From RGIG9608 sp045602425 (GTDB lineage: Bacteria > Bacteroidota > Bacteroidia > Bacteroidales > Paludibacteraceae): a stretch of 64,000 nt of DNA. Below, piece by piece: positions 43,034 through 50,447 of the stretch. Location of the stretch: the NCBI GenBank assembly GCA_045602425.1, contig JAZSBO010000016.1:62001-126000 (forward strand), given 5' to 3'. Below the pieces are notes generated by a model that was not told the origin of the DNA, did no database searches, and saw only the letters and a program-made list of their open reading frames with translations. How positions within the stretch are numbered: the first letter of the stretch is position 1; every line of letters begins with the position of its first letter. A program made the translations under genes and the position numbers.

Positions 43034-44086
43034 ATGACAGATGCCTCGGTTAACGAAATGTTCGATGATTGTTTAGAGACTGAACAATACGAACATCAGC
43101 GTTTTGTAGTGGATAAAGGGCAAAGTCTGCAGCGAATAGATAAGTATTTAGTGGATAGAATGGCTGGCGTCTCGCGTAATCGTATCCAAGAGGCTGCCGA
43201 GGCAGGGTCTATTTTAGTAAATGATAAATCTGTAAAATCCAATTATAGGGTAAAGCCTTTTGATGTGATTAGCATTATGCTCAGCTATCCAAAGAGTGAT
43301 TATACAATTGTTCCTCAAGATATTCCGCTTGATGTGGTTTACGAAGACGACGATTTGTTGGTAGTGAATAAGCAACCGGGGTTGGTTGTTCATCCCGGAT
43401 TTGGAAATTTTGATGGGACGCTGCTGAATGCTGTTGCTTGGCATTTGCGTAAAAATCTGTCTTTTGATGCCAACGACCCTCGTATCGGGCTTGTGCATCG
43501 TATCGACAAAGACACTTCAGGATTACTTTTGATTGCTAAAAACGAAGATGCAAAATCGAAACTCGGTTTGCAATTTTTTAATAAAACTACAGAGCGAACC
43601 TACAATGCCCTTGTTTGGGGTGTTGTGAAAAACGATGAGGGAACGATTCGTGGGGCTTTGGCTCGCGATACGCACGACCGTATGCAGTTTGCAGTTTTCG
43701 ACGAGAATGAAAACCCGAATGCAAAACATGCAGTTACGCATTATCGTGTGTTGGAGCGGTTTGCATACGCAACTTTGGTGGAGTGCAAACTCGAAACGGG
43801 GCGTACGCATCAAATACGTGTGCATATGAAGCACATTGGACATACGCTTTTTAATGACGAACGCTACGGGGGAAATGATGTGCTAAAAGGCGTGCGTACT
43901 TCAAAATACAAGCAGTTTGTGTTGAATTGTTTTGAGGTGTGTCCTCGGCAAGCACTGCATGCCAAAACACTTGGATTTGAACATCCTACAACGGGTGAGT
44001 GGATGCAGTTCGATAGTGCATTGCCTGACGACATACAGGCTCTGCTCGAAAAATGGCGACGCTATGCAGTGAATACAAATGAATAA
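43034..44086 (+). CDS. rluD: Ribosomal large subunit pseudouridine synthase, RluD type
   Basis: A 350-residue RluA-family enzyme. An S4 domain (QRIDKYLVDRMAGVSRNRIQ, residues ~35-95) precedes the catalytic domain with GLVHRIDKDTSGLLLIAKN carrying the catalytic Asp, and LETGRTHQIRVHMKHIGH. RluD modifies helix 69 of 23S rRNA near the decoding interface; assignment to RluD rather than RluC rests on family resemblance. Confidence 0.9.
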   Translation: MTDASVNEMFDDCLETEQYEHQRFVVDKGQSLQRIDKYLVDRMAGVSRNRIQEAAEAGSILVNDKSVKSNYRVKPFDVISIMLSYPKSDYTIVPQDIPLDVVYEDDDLLVVNKQPGLVVHPGFGNFDGTLLNAVAWHLRKNLSFDANDPRIGLVHRIDKDTSGLLLIAKNEDAKSKLGLQFFNKTTERTYNALVWGVVKNDEGTIRGALARDTHDRMQFAVFDENENPNAKHAVTHYRVLERFAYATLVECKLETGRTHQIRVHMKHIGHTLFNDERYGGNDVLKGVRTSKYKQFVLNCFEVCPRQALHAKTLGFEHPTTGEWMQFDSALPDDIQALLEKWRRYAVNTNE

Positions 44087-44202
44087 AAACATAATATGAA
44101 ATAAAGATTTAATAAATAGCATTTGCTAACTATTCGGTAAAACATTCTGAAACCTGAGAAATTTTAGAAAAAGTAACATCAAGAATAAGTCAGTCAAATG
44201 TC

Positions 44203-44352
44203 TGCGTTTTTTTTACGTGGGCTTGGCTTATCTGGTGTTGCGGGCAATCTCAGGGCCTCAGAATGTGGATAATGTTTAAGTCCACATTTTTTTGTGCCTA
44301 AAAAAAGAGAAAGCCTGCAAAACCGATAAGTGGCATTTGGTAAAAAAACGCA
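44203..44352 (+). other. Long imperfect hairpin in the HTH leader, copy 2
   Basis: TGCG, eight T and AC (44203-44216) pair with GTAAAAAAACGCA (44340-44352) with one bulge; inside, CTTATC (44227-44232) pairs with GATAAG (44325-44330), GGT with ACC, TTGC with GCAA and GGC with GCC (44234-44245 with 44313-44324). At the apex ATGTGGA (44263-44269) pairs with TCCACAT (44281-44287) followed by six T, which could terminate transcription. It ends 6 bp before the HTH ATG. The motif ATAAGTGGCATT (44326-44337) is nearly the same as ATAAGTGGAATT in copy 1 (29360-29371). Confidence 0.7.
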
Positions 44353-44358
44353 AAGAAT

Positions 44359-44568
44359 ATGGAAGAACCACACATCGGGCAACTCATTCGCCAAGAGCTA
44401 CGCCGACAAGCAAAAACCAACCAATGGTTTGCCGAGCAAATCAATGTAAATCCTCGTACAGTGAACAAGATTTTTCAGAAAAGCGTGATTGATACGCATC
44501 AACTTCTACAAATATCACGATGTTTGAAAGTAGATTTGTTTCGCCACTATTCCGATGCTCTTAAATAA
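44359..44568 (+). CDS. Small Xre-like helix-turn-helix protein, copy 2
   Basis: A 69-residue HTH protein: HIGQLIRQELRRQAKTNQWF then AEQINVNPRTVNKIFQKSVI and DTHQLLQISRCLKVDLFRHYS. It is a paralogue of 29482-29679, with about half the residues shared and the recognition-helix residues clearly different (NPRTVNK versus ERRNVYK), which suggests distinct operators. It sits between a long hairpin and the second FISUMP lipoprotein, 117 bp upstream of it. Confidence 0.75.
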   Translation: MEEPHIGQLIRQELRRQAKTNQWFAEQINVNPRTVNKIFQKSVIDTHQLLQISRCLKVDLFRHYSDALK

Positions 44569-44615
44569 CGTTTGCCCATTAAGGGCGATTGCCCAAATGT
44601 GGCAACGGGATTTTC

Positions 44616-44644
44616 TTGTTTTAGAAAGGCGTAGTGTATTTTTG
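44616..44644 (+). promoter_or_regulatory. Promoter of FISUMP lipoprotein 2
   Basis: TTG at 44616-44618 and TATTTTTG at 44637-44644 with an 18-bp spacer, 41 bp before the ATG. Confidence 0.65.
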
Positions 44645-44685
44645 TTCAATTTTTTTACGTTAAACCATATAAAAATAACAAAATA

Positions 44686-45768
44686 ATGAAGAAGCATTTT
44701 TTATTCGCAGCACTTTTTCTTGCTGCTTTGAGTATTGGATTTATAGCGTGTGATAATGATGACGAGCCACACTTGGATAACGACGATGACAACAACGAAA
44801 ACGTTGTTGATATAGAAGGCGAAGAAGATTACTATAGTTGTGACTCTACCGAGATGGTGTGTACAGGGAAAGCCTATGAGATTACGAACTCTTCCGCAAG
44901 AGTAGATGCTACAATACATATTCCAGTTGTTTTAATGGCTTCTGCTAAATTTGGTGTTCAAATTTCTACAAACCTTCATGATTTACAAGACCATACAAAT
45001 GTTAAGAATTGTGCTACAAAAAATCTTACAAGCAACAATTTTACTGTAATATTGAAACCTCTTGCCCCTGGTACCACTTACTATTATTGTGCTTATATCT
45101 ATATGGATGATGTCTATATTTATGGGTTGATACGTGAATTTAAAACTTTGGGAGAAAGCGAAAATGGTTATGGTTATGTAGATTTGGGTTTGAGTAGTGG
45201 ATTAAAATGGGCTGCTTGTAATGTAGGTGCCATCACGCCCGAGGAGTACGGTAACTACTATGCTTGGGGTGAAACTACTCCGAAAACTGCTTACACGTGG
45301 AGGACCTATAAATGGGGTAATGCTAACTATGATGCAATAACCAAATATTGCACTGATAGCGATTACGGTACCGTAGATAACAAAACTGTTCTCGACCCCG
45401 AAGACGACGCAGCTGCAGTAAATATGGGAGGCTCTTGGCGAATGCCAACCCAAAATGAACTCTATGAACTTAAAACTGAATGTACTTGGACATGGACCAC
45501 ACAAAATAGCAAAAAAGGCTATCTTGTAACGAGTAAAACCAACGGAAACTCTATCTTCCTCCCTGCTGCTGGCTGTCACTACGATGCTGAATTGTCCGAT
45601 TTGGACTGGCCGAACGGCTATTGGTCGAGTTCGCTCTATGCGACGAGCTATTCAAGTTCAAGCAGCGCCTACTTCCTCTGCATCAATTCGGACCATTATT
45701 GGATCGAAAACTTCGACGGCGACCGCTTCATCGGTCGGTCTGTGCGTGGCGTGTGTGGTGGAAAATAA
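44686..45768 (+). CDS. Surface lipoprotein with C-terminal FISUMP domain, copy 2
   Basis: A 360-residue paralogue of the product of 29804-31378. It has the same signal peptide (LFLAALSIGFIAC) and acidic tail DNDDEP, implying surface export, and the same fibronectin-like domain (TEMVCTGKAYEITNSSARVD to IREFKTL), but it lacks the two InlB B-type repeats and goes straight into the FISUMP domain (GYGYVDLGLSSGLKWAACNVG, YYAWGETTPK, GGSWRMPTQNELYEL, YWSSSLY, SVRGVC). The absence of the repeats shows modular exchange between the copies. The C-terminal ~60 codons again look hypervariable. A small gene of unknown function follows after 29 bp. Confidence 0.85.
   Translation: MKKHFLFAALFLAALSIGFIACDNDDEPHLDNDDDNNENVVDIEGEEDYYSCDSTEMVCTGKAYEITNSSARVDATIHIPVVLMASAKFGVQISTNLHDLQDHTNVKNCATKNLTSNNFTVILKPLAPGTTYYYCAYIYMDDVYIYGLIREFKTLGESENGYGYVDLGLSSGLKWAACNVGAITPEEYGNYYAWGETTPKTAYTWRTYKWGNANYDAITKYCTDSDYGTVDNKTVLDPEDDAAAVNMGGSWRMPTQNELYELKTECTWTWTTQNSKKGYLVTSKTNGNSIFLPAAGCHYDAELSDLDWPNGYWSSSLYATSYSSSSSAYFLCINSDHYWIENFDGDRFIGRSVRGVCGGK
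45575..45738 (+). other. Candidate hypervariable region of FISUMP lipoprotein 2
   Basis: It begins right after the stretch shared with copy 1 (ending GCTGCTGGCT). In 45640-45729 I count 18 of 30 codons ending in C and 51% G+C, against the AT-rich rest of the gene. Near the end, GAC GGC GAC CGC TTC aligns with TTC TTC TAC CGC TAC of copy 1: four of five codons change only at positions 1 or 2 while the final C is kept. The two regions differ by five codons in length, so they do not share one template. Confidence 0.4.
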
Positions 45769-45797
45769 GATATAATACAATATAAAATTTAAAAAAG

Positions 45798-46346
45798 ATG
45801 AAAATAATAAAAATAAAAAGAGCAGATTTTTTTGAATATGCAAATTGTTTCTTAAAACAAAAGAGAATAAATCAAGATATAGAACAGCTAAAAAAATGTG
45901 GAGAATCTTTTTCTAATGGCAGATTTTCAGATGAAAAATTATTTGAAATAACTCAAGCAACATTAAAAAGATTTGGTGTTCTGAATAATAAAAGAAATCC
46001 TGAGATTTTGGTGCAAGAAGTTGTAGATGTACTACGGTCTGTAAATTATGAAGAAGACGAATTGACTCGCTGTACGAGAATGTGTGCATTTCTAGAATTT
46101 AAACCTTTTACTGAATTTTTAAAGGGTTTAATTCTTGCGATTATTATTATGGGAGGAGCACAATCGTGTAATGTGAATGTGAATATTGGAGGGACTCAAG
46201 TAATAATTGAAGACAATGAACAAGTGATACTTCACACAGATGAAGTGAATAATGTTATAGAGGATAATGATATTATCATGAAAAAATATTTCAATTTACG
46301 ATTTCCTATCTATGTACAAAGGAGAAAAAAAAGAAAAAGAAAATAG
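45798..46346 (+). CDS. Unrecognised protein with internal membrane segment
   Basis: A 182-residue protein of no recognised family. Residues 1-~110 are charged and helical (RADFFEYANCFLKQKRINQD, EITQATLKRFGVL). A hydrophobic segment FLKGLILAIIIMGGAQSC (about 112-129) ends in a Cys in a lipobox-like setting, although it is internal; it is followed by NVNVNIGGTQVIIED and a basic tail RRKKRKRK. Starting 29 bp after the FISUMP lipoprotein gene, it is probably co-transcribed. It ends at a strong terminator. Codon use is very AT-rich. Confidence 0.6.
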   Translation: MKIIKIKRADFFEYANCFLKQKRINQDIEQLKKCGESFSNGRFSDEKLFEITQATLKRFGVLNNKRNPEILVQEVVDVLRSVNYEEDELTRCTRMCAFLEFKPFTEFLKGLILAIIIMGGAQSCNVNVNIGGTQVIIEDNEQVILHTDEVNNVIEDNDIIMKKYFNLRFPIYVQRRKKRKRK

Positions 46347-46358
46347 GATCAATTGTAG

Positions 46359-46389
46359 AAAACACACAAACCATCGGTTTGTGTGTTTT
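46359..46389 (+). terminator. Terminator of the second cassette
   Basis: AAAACACACAAACC (46359-46372) pairs perfectly with GGTTTGTGTGTTTT (46376-46389), 14 bp with an ATC loop. Confidence 0.9.
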
Positions 46390-46440
46390 CTGTTTTGTAT
46401 AAAGTGAGTTGTTGGATTTTATGCAAAATAAATTATTCGA

Positions 46441-46472
46441 TTTGCATAATTTAAAATGAATAATTAAGTTTG
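46441..46472 (+). promoter_or_regulatory. Promoter of the STAND-like ATPase
   Basis: TTTG at 46441-46444 and TAAGTTTG at 46465-46472 with a 20-bp spacer, 19 bp before the ATG. Confidence 0.7.
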
Positions 46473-46491
46473 CAAGCAAATGTAAAAAACT

Positions 46492-47634
46492 ATGGCAAAA
46501 ATAAAAAATCCGTTTATTGTTACAGGAAAGATAGAACCTGAATACTTTTGTGATCGTGTGAATGAGTCGAATAGACTTATAAAGTCTATTTCAAATGGGA
46601 ATAATCTTGTCGTTATATCTCCTCGCCGTATGGGCAAAACGGGGCTTATTCAGTTTTGTTACGACAAATCAGAGATAGCGAATGAATATTACACATTCTT
46701 TATTGATATTTTACACACATCGAGTTTAAGAGAGTTTACCTATCTGCTTGGGCGTGCTATTTATGACGCGCTTCTCCCTCGTAGTCAGAAAATGGTATCG
46801 TTATTTATTCAAACCATAAAATCTATTAGTGGAAAATTTGGTTTCGACCCGATAACGAATATGCCAACCTTTAATTTGGAATTGGGTGATATAGAGAGAC
46901 CCGAATATACACTCGAAGAAATTTTTCACTATTTAGCTAAAGCAGATAAACCTTGTATTATTGCTATTGATGAATTTCAGCAAATTGCAAAATATCCAGA
47001 AAAGAATATCGAAGCATTGTTGCGTACTCATATCCAAAAATTGAGTAATAGCAATTTTATATTTGCGGGAAGTGAGCGACACTTGATGCAAGAAATGTTT
47101 ACATCTTCAGCTCGTCCTTTTTATCATAGTTCTGATATTTTGGAACTGAAGGCGATACCTTCTGAAATTTATGTGCCGTTTGTTGTGAAGCATTTTGAGA
47201 GACGCAATAAGAAAATTTCGGTTGAGAATGTAGATTGGGTTTATACCTTATTCAAAGGGCATACATATTACATTCAACGGACATTTAATGAAGCTTTTGC
47301 AGATACGATGGAGGATGAAGAGTGCTCAAAAGAAATTATAGCGTCAGCGATTGATAATATGATAAATGCGAGCGATACTATATTTCGAGAGATTTTGTCG
47401 AATATCCCTGAAAAACAAAAACCCTTGCTTTATGCTATTGCAAGAGATGGAGAAGCCGAGCGTATTACATCTTCCGAATTTATCAAAAAACACTCACTTG
47501 CTTCTGCAAGTTCTGTTCAAGCTGCTGCAAAAAAACTTTTAGAGCGAGATATTATTACTCAAATAAACAAAAAATATTCCGTTACGGATAAGTTGTTTGC
47601 TATGTGGATAAATCGAATATACGGTGTTGTTTAA
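46492..47634 (+). CDS. Archaeal-ATPase-like (STAND) P-loop protein
   Basis: A 380-residue protein. NPFIVTGKIEPEYFCDRVNES precedes Walker A (VISPRRMGKTGLI, about residues 40-52) and Walker B (CIIAIDEFQQIAKYP, about 155-169), then FIFAGSERHLMQEMF, the sensor region of the PF01637 family. The C-terminal ~100 residues (ITSSEFIKKHSLASASSVQA, LLERDIITQ) form a winged helix. Such proteins are common and often multi-copy in Bacteroidota; their function is not known. It is monocistronic. Confidence 0.8.
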   Translation: MAKIKNPFIVTGKIEPEYFCDRVNESNRLIKSISNGNNLVVISPRRMGKTGLIQFCYDKSEIANEYYTFFIDILHTSSLREFTYLLGRAIYDALLPRSQKMVSLFIQTIKSISGKFGFDPITNMPTFNLELGDIERPEYTLEEIFHYLAKADKPCIIAIDEFQQIAKYPEKNIEALLRTHIQKLSNSNFIFAGSERHLMQEMFTSSARPFYHSSDILELKAIPSEIYVPFVVKHFERRNKKISVENVDWVYTLFKGHTYYIQRTFNEAFADTMEDEECSKEIIASAIDNMINASDTIFREILSNIPEKQKPLLYAIARDGEAERITSSEFIKKHSLASASSVQAAAKKLLERDIITQINKKYSVTDKLFAMWINRIYGVV

Positions 47635-47706
47635 TCATCTTTTTTAAACATACGATATTCTATTTTCTGTTTTTAGTGTTTGTGTAGGGTAAGCCGAAAG
47701 ATTTTA

Positions 47707-47714
47707 TAATTTTG
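47707..47714 (+). promoter_or_regulatory. -7 element of ddl
   Basis: TAATTTTG, 31 bp before the ddl ATG. Confidence 0.6.
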
Positions 47715-47745
47715 TGGAGAAAAACAAAAATTATAGAATCAAGAT

Positions 47746-48723
47746 ATGAAACCAATAGTAGCAATAGTAGCAGGAGGCGACTCATCGGAGTGGCAAGTGT
47801 CTTTGCGTAGTGCCGCAGGATTGAACGAATTTATTGATAGCGAACGTTATCAAAAATACTTGGTAACCATTGTAGGAACGACGTGGCAAGTGGAGTTGCC
47901 GAGCGGCGAAAAACTCCCAATCGACAAAAACGATTTTTCGTTTGTGATGAATGGCGAAAAGGTAAAGTTCGATTTTGCATACATCACCATTCACGGTACT
48001 CCGGGCGAGAATGGTATTTTGCAAGGATATTTCGATTTGATTGGTTTGCCTTATTCGTGCTGTGGCGTGTTGGCGGCTTCGCTTACTTTTGATAAATATA
48101 CTTGCAATCAGTATTTGAAATCATTCGGGGTAAATATTGCGGATTCGGTGTGGTTGCATCGTGGCGATGTGGTAGATGTGGCTAAAATTGTCGAACAAGT
48201 AGGTTTGCCTTGCTTTGTAAAACCATGCGATGGTGGAAGTAGTTTTGGCGTAACTAAAGTAAAAGCAGCGGAAGGGTTGCCATTGGCTATCGAAAAGGCG
48301 TTTGCCGAAGGCAATGAAGTGATGGTGGAAGCATTGATGACAGGTACAGAAGTAACTTGCGGAATGTATCGCACGTGTGAAAAAGAGGTGGTTTTTCCCA
48401 TCACCGAAGTGGTAACCGCAAATGAATTTTTCGACTATGATGCAAAATATAATGGTCAAGTAGAAGAAATAACACCAGCTCGCTTGCCTGACGAATGGAC
48501 GAAAAATATTCAAAATCAAACTCGTAAGATTTATTCTGCTCTTAACGCTAAAGGCATAATTCGTGTAGATTATATTGTAGAATCGTCAGGAAAAATAAAT
48601 CTTTTGGAGGTAAACACTACGCCGGGAATGACCGTAACAAGTTTTATCCCTCAACAAGTTCGTGCCGCAGGCCTTGATATAAAAGATGTGATGAGTGATA
48701 TTATTGAAAATGAATTGCGATGA
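47746..48723 (+). CDS. ddl: D-alanine--D-alanine ligase
   Basis: A 325-residue ATP-grasp enzyme that makes D-Ala-D-Ala for peptidoglycan. AIVAGGDSSEWQVSLRSA is the N-terminal motif (GGxSSExxVS), FAYITIHGTPGENGILQGYF the substrate-side block, CFVKPCDGGSSFGVTKV the ATP-binding loop and NLLEVNTTPGMT the metal site. It overlaps the next gene by 4 bp (ATGA). Confidence 0.95.
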   Translation: MKPIVAIVAGGDSSEWQVSLRSAAGLNEFIDSERYQKYLVTIVGTTWQVELPSGEKLPIDKNDFSFVMNGEKVKFDFAYITIHGTPGENGILQGYFDLIGLPYSCCGVLAASLTFDKYTCNQYLKSFGVNIADSVWLHRGDVVDVAKIVEQVGLPCFVKPCDGGSSFGVTKVKAAEGLPLAIEKAFAEGNEVMVEALMTGTEVTCGMYRTCEKEVVFPITEVVTANEFFDYDAKYNGQVEEITPARLPDEWTKNIQNQTRKIYSALNAKGIIRVDYIVESSGKINLLEVNTTPGMTVTSFIPQQVRAAGLDIKDVMSDIIENELR

Positions 48724-49688
48724 AAACCTTGTCGGAAATTTTGCAAATAGTAGCTCAAGCAGTTGAGTCATTAGATTGGAATCGAGCCCCACGTGAGTTG
48801 TACGAACCTATCGATTATACGTTAGCATTGGGTGGTAAGCGTGTGCGTCCTGCATTGTCGTTGATAGCAGCGGATATGTATGATGCCGATTTGCAGGAAG
48901 TGATTCCCACAGCTTTGGCGTTGGAGGTGTTTCACAATTTTACGCTTTTGCACGACGACGTGATGGACAAAGCTCTCTTGCGTCGTGGGCGAGCAACAGT
49001 GCACGAAAAGTGGAGTGAAAACACTGCAATTCTTTCGGGCGATGTGATGTCAATAGAGGCTTATCGTTTGTTGGCTAAAGTTCCAGAAAAACATTTGAAA
49101 CAGGTGCTTGATATTTTTACTCAAATGGCAATAGAGATTTGCGAAGGTCAGCAAATGGATATGAATTTTGAGCGACAACCGTCAGTTACGAAAAGTGAGT
49201 ATATGGAAATGATTCGTTTGAAAACGGCTGTGCTGTTGGCTTCTGCGTTGAAAATTGGTGCAGTGATAGCTGGAGCTCCTAATTCAGATTGTAATTTGTT
49301 GTACGAATTTGGGATAAATTTGGGTTTGGCTTTTCAGTTGCAAGATGACTATCTTGATGTTTATGGCAACGAGAAAACGTTTGGGAAGAGCATTGGTGGT
49401 GATATTCTTTGTAACAAAAAAACCTATATGATGCTTTCGGCGTTGGAAGTAGCAAAAGACGAAGATGCTTTATTGCTTAACAGATGGATAGAAAGTGCCC
49501 CAAGTGCTGAAAAAATTACAGCTATAACACAGCTTTATACGAAATTACATATTGATGAAGTTTGCCAAGAACGCATTGATTTCTATCATCGAAAAGCCCT
49601 CGAAAATCTTGAAAGATTGAGTGTGTCGGTAGAGAAATTACAGACACTTAAAAATTTGATTGTTAAATTAATGTGTCGCGAAGAGTAA
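48720..49688 (+). CDS. Polyprenyl diphosphate synthase
   Basis: A 322-residue trans-prenyltransferase. GGKRVRPALSLIAADM, the first Asp-rich motif LLHDDVMDKALLRRG (DDxxD) and the second LQDDYLDVYG are present. The chain-length residues before the first motif (VFHNFT) have a bulky Phe, which fits a short or medium product such as farnesyl or geranylgeranyl diphosphate, but the product cannot be fixed by eye. Translation is coupled to ddl. Confidence 0.9.
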   Translation: MKTLSEILQIVAQAVESLDWNRAPRELYEPIDYTLALGGKRVRPALSLIAADMYDADLQEVIPTALALEVFHNFTLLHDDVMDKALLRRGRATVHEKWSENTAILSGDVMSIEAYRLLAKVPEKHLKQVLDIFTQMAIEICEGQQMDMNFERQPSVTKSEYMEMIRLKTAVLLASALKIGAVIAGAPNSDCNLLYEFGINLGLAFQLQDDYLDVYGNEKTFGKSIGGDILCNKKTYMMLSALEVAKDEDALLLNRWIESAPSAEKITAITQLYTKLHIDEVCQERIDFYHRKALENLERLSVSVEKLQTLKNLIVKLMCREE

Positions 49689-49706
49689 CTTTCGATAATT
49701 TTACAT

Positions 49707-49714
49707 ACCTTTGT
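49707..49714 (+). promoter_or_regulatory. -7 element before the 49734 gene
   Basis: TACCTTTG, 19 bp upstream of the ATG at 49734. Confidence 0.6.
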
Positions 49715-49733
49715 TCGCATTGAATAAAAGAAT

Positions 49734-50447
49734 ATGCCTTATCGTCGTTTACCAAATACGGATAAAGCTCGTTTGAAAGCTTTGAGAATGGCAGTTGAGG
49801 AATCGGAAAGACAAGAACTCAACGCAGTACCTATTTCTTATAAGTTATTGCACGAAGCAAAAACAATTCTCGGTGTGTTTGAGAATACCGTTTCGCAATA
49901 TAATCAGACGTTTGAAAGTCAGGTTTTTGCAAATAAAAAATATCAGCAGATAATAAAAAATGTACGATTGTATATTTCGCATTTTATTCAAGTATTGAAT
50001 TTGGCGGTGATTCGTGGTGAGATAAAAGCAGAGAATAAGCGTTTTTATAAACTAAAACCTGACGATTATACTGTTCCTGACTTGACTTCAGAGGTGGCGT
50101 TAATGGAATGGGGGAAAAATATAATTGATGGAGAAAATGAGCGTACGCGTAATGGTGGTATTCCTATCTATAATCCCACGATAGTAAAGGTTAAAGTGCA
50201 TTACGATATTTTTAAGGAATACAAAAATAGCCAAAAATTATTTCAGGAAAGTACTTCGAGAAATCAAGACAATGTTGCATCGATGCGTGCTGAAGTAGAT
50301 AAAATTATACTTGATATTTGGAATCAGGTAGAGGCTTCGTTTGCATCTGTACCTTCGGCATACAAACGTTTGGAGGCGTGTGGACGTTACGGTGTGGTTT
50401 ATTATTACCGCAAAGGTGAACAAATTGTAGTTGAAGATGGAGAATAA
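49734..50447 (+). CDS. Conserved Bacteroidota protein of unknown function
   Basis: A 237-residue soluble protein without signal peptide or membrane segment. The N-terminus PYRRLPNTDKARLKALRMAV and a long helical region (residues ~40-110) are followed by PIYNPTIVKVKVHYDIFKEY and a C-terminal domain ending RYGVVYYYRKGEQI. No catalytic motif is seen. It overlaps the transporter gene by 11 bp, so the two are co-transcribed. Confidence 0.7.
   Translation: MPYRRLPNTDKARLKALRMAVEESERQELNAVPISYKLLHEAKTILGVFENTVSQYNQTFESQVFANKKYQQIIKNVRLYISHFIQVLNLAVIRGEIKAENKRFYKLKPDDYTVPDLTSEVALMEWGKNIIDGENERTRNGGIPIYNPTIVKVKVHYDIFKEYKNSQKLFQESTSRNQDNVASMRAEVDKIILDIWNQVEASFASVPSAYKRLEACGRYGVVYYYRKGEQIVVEDGE

Noticed and set aside
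44263..44293. Independent terminator of rluD
   Set aside because: The ATGTGGA/TCCACAT hairpin with T run could end rluD transcripts, but it is the apex of a larger symmetrical structure. I list it as part of that structure, with attenuation possible.
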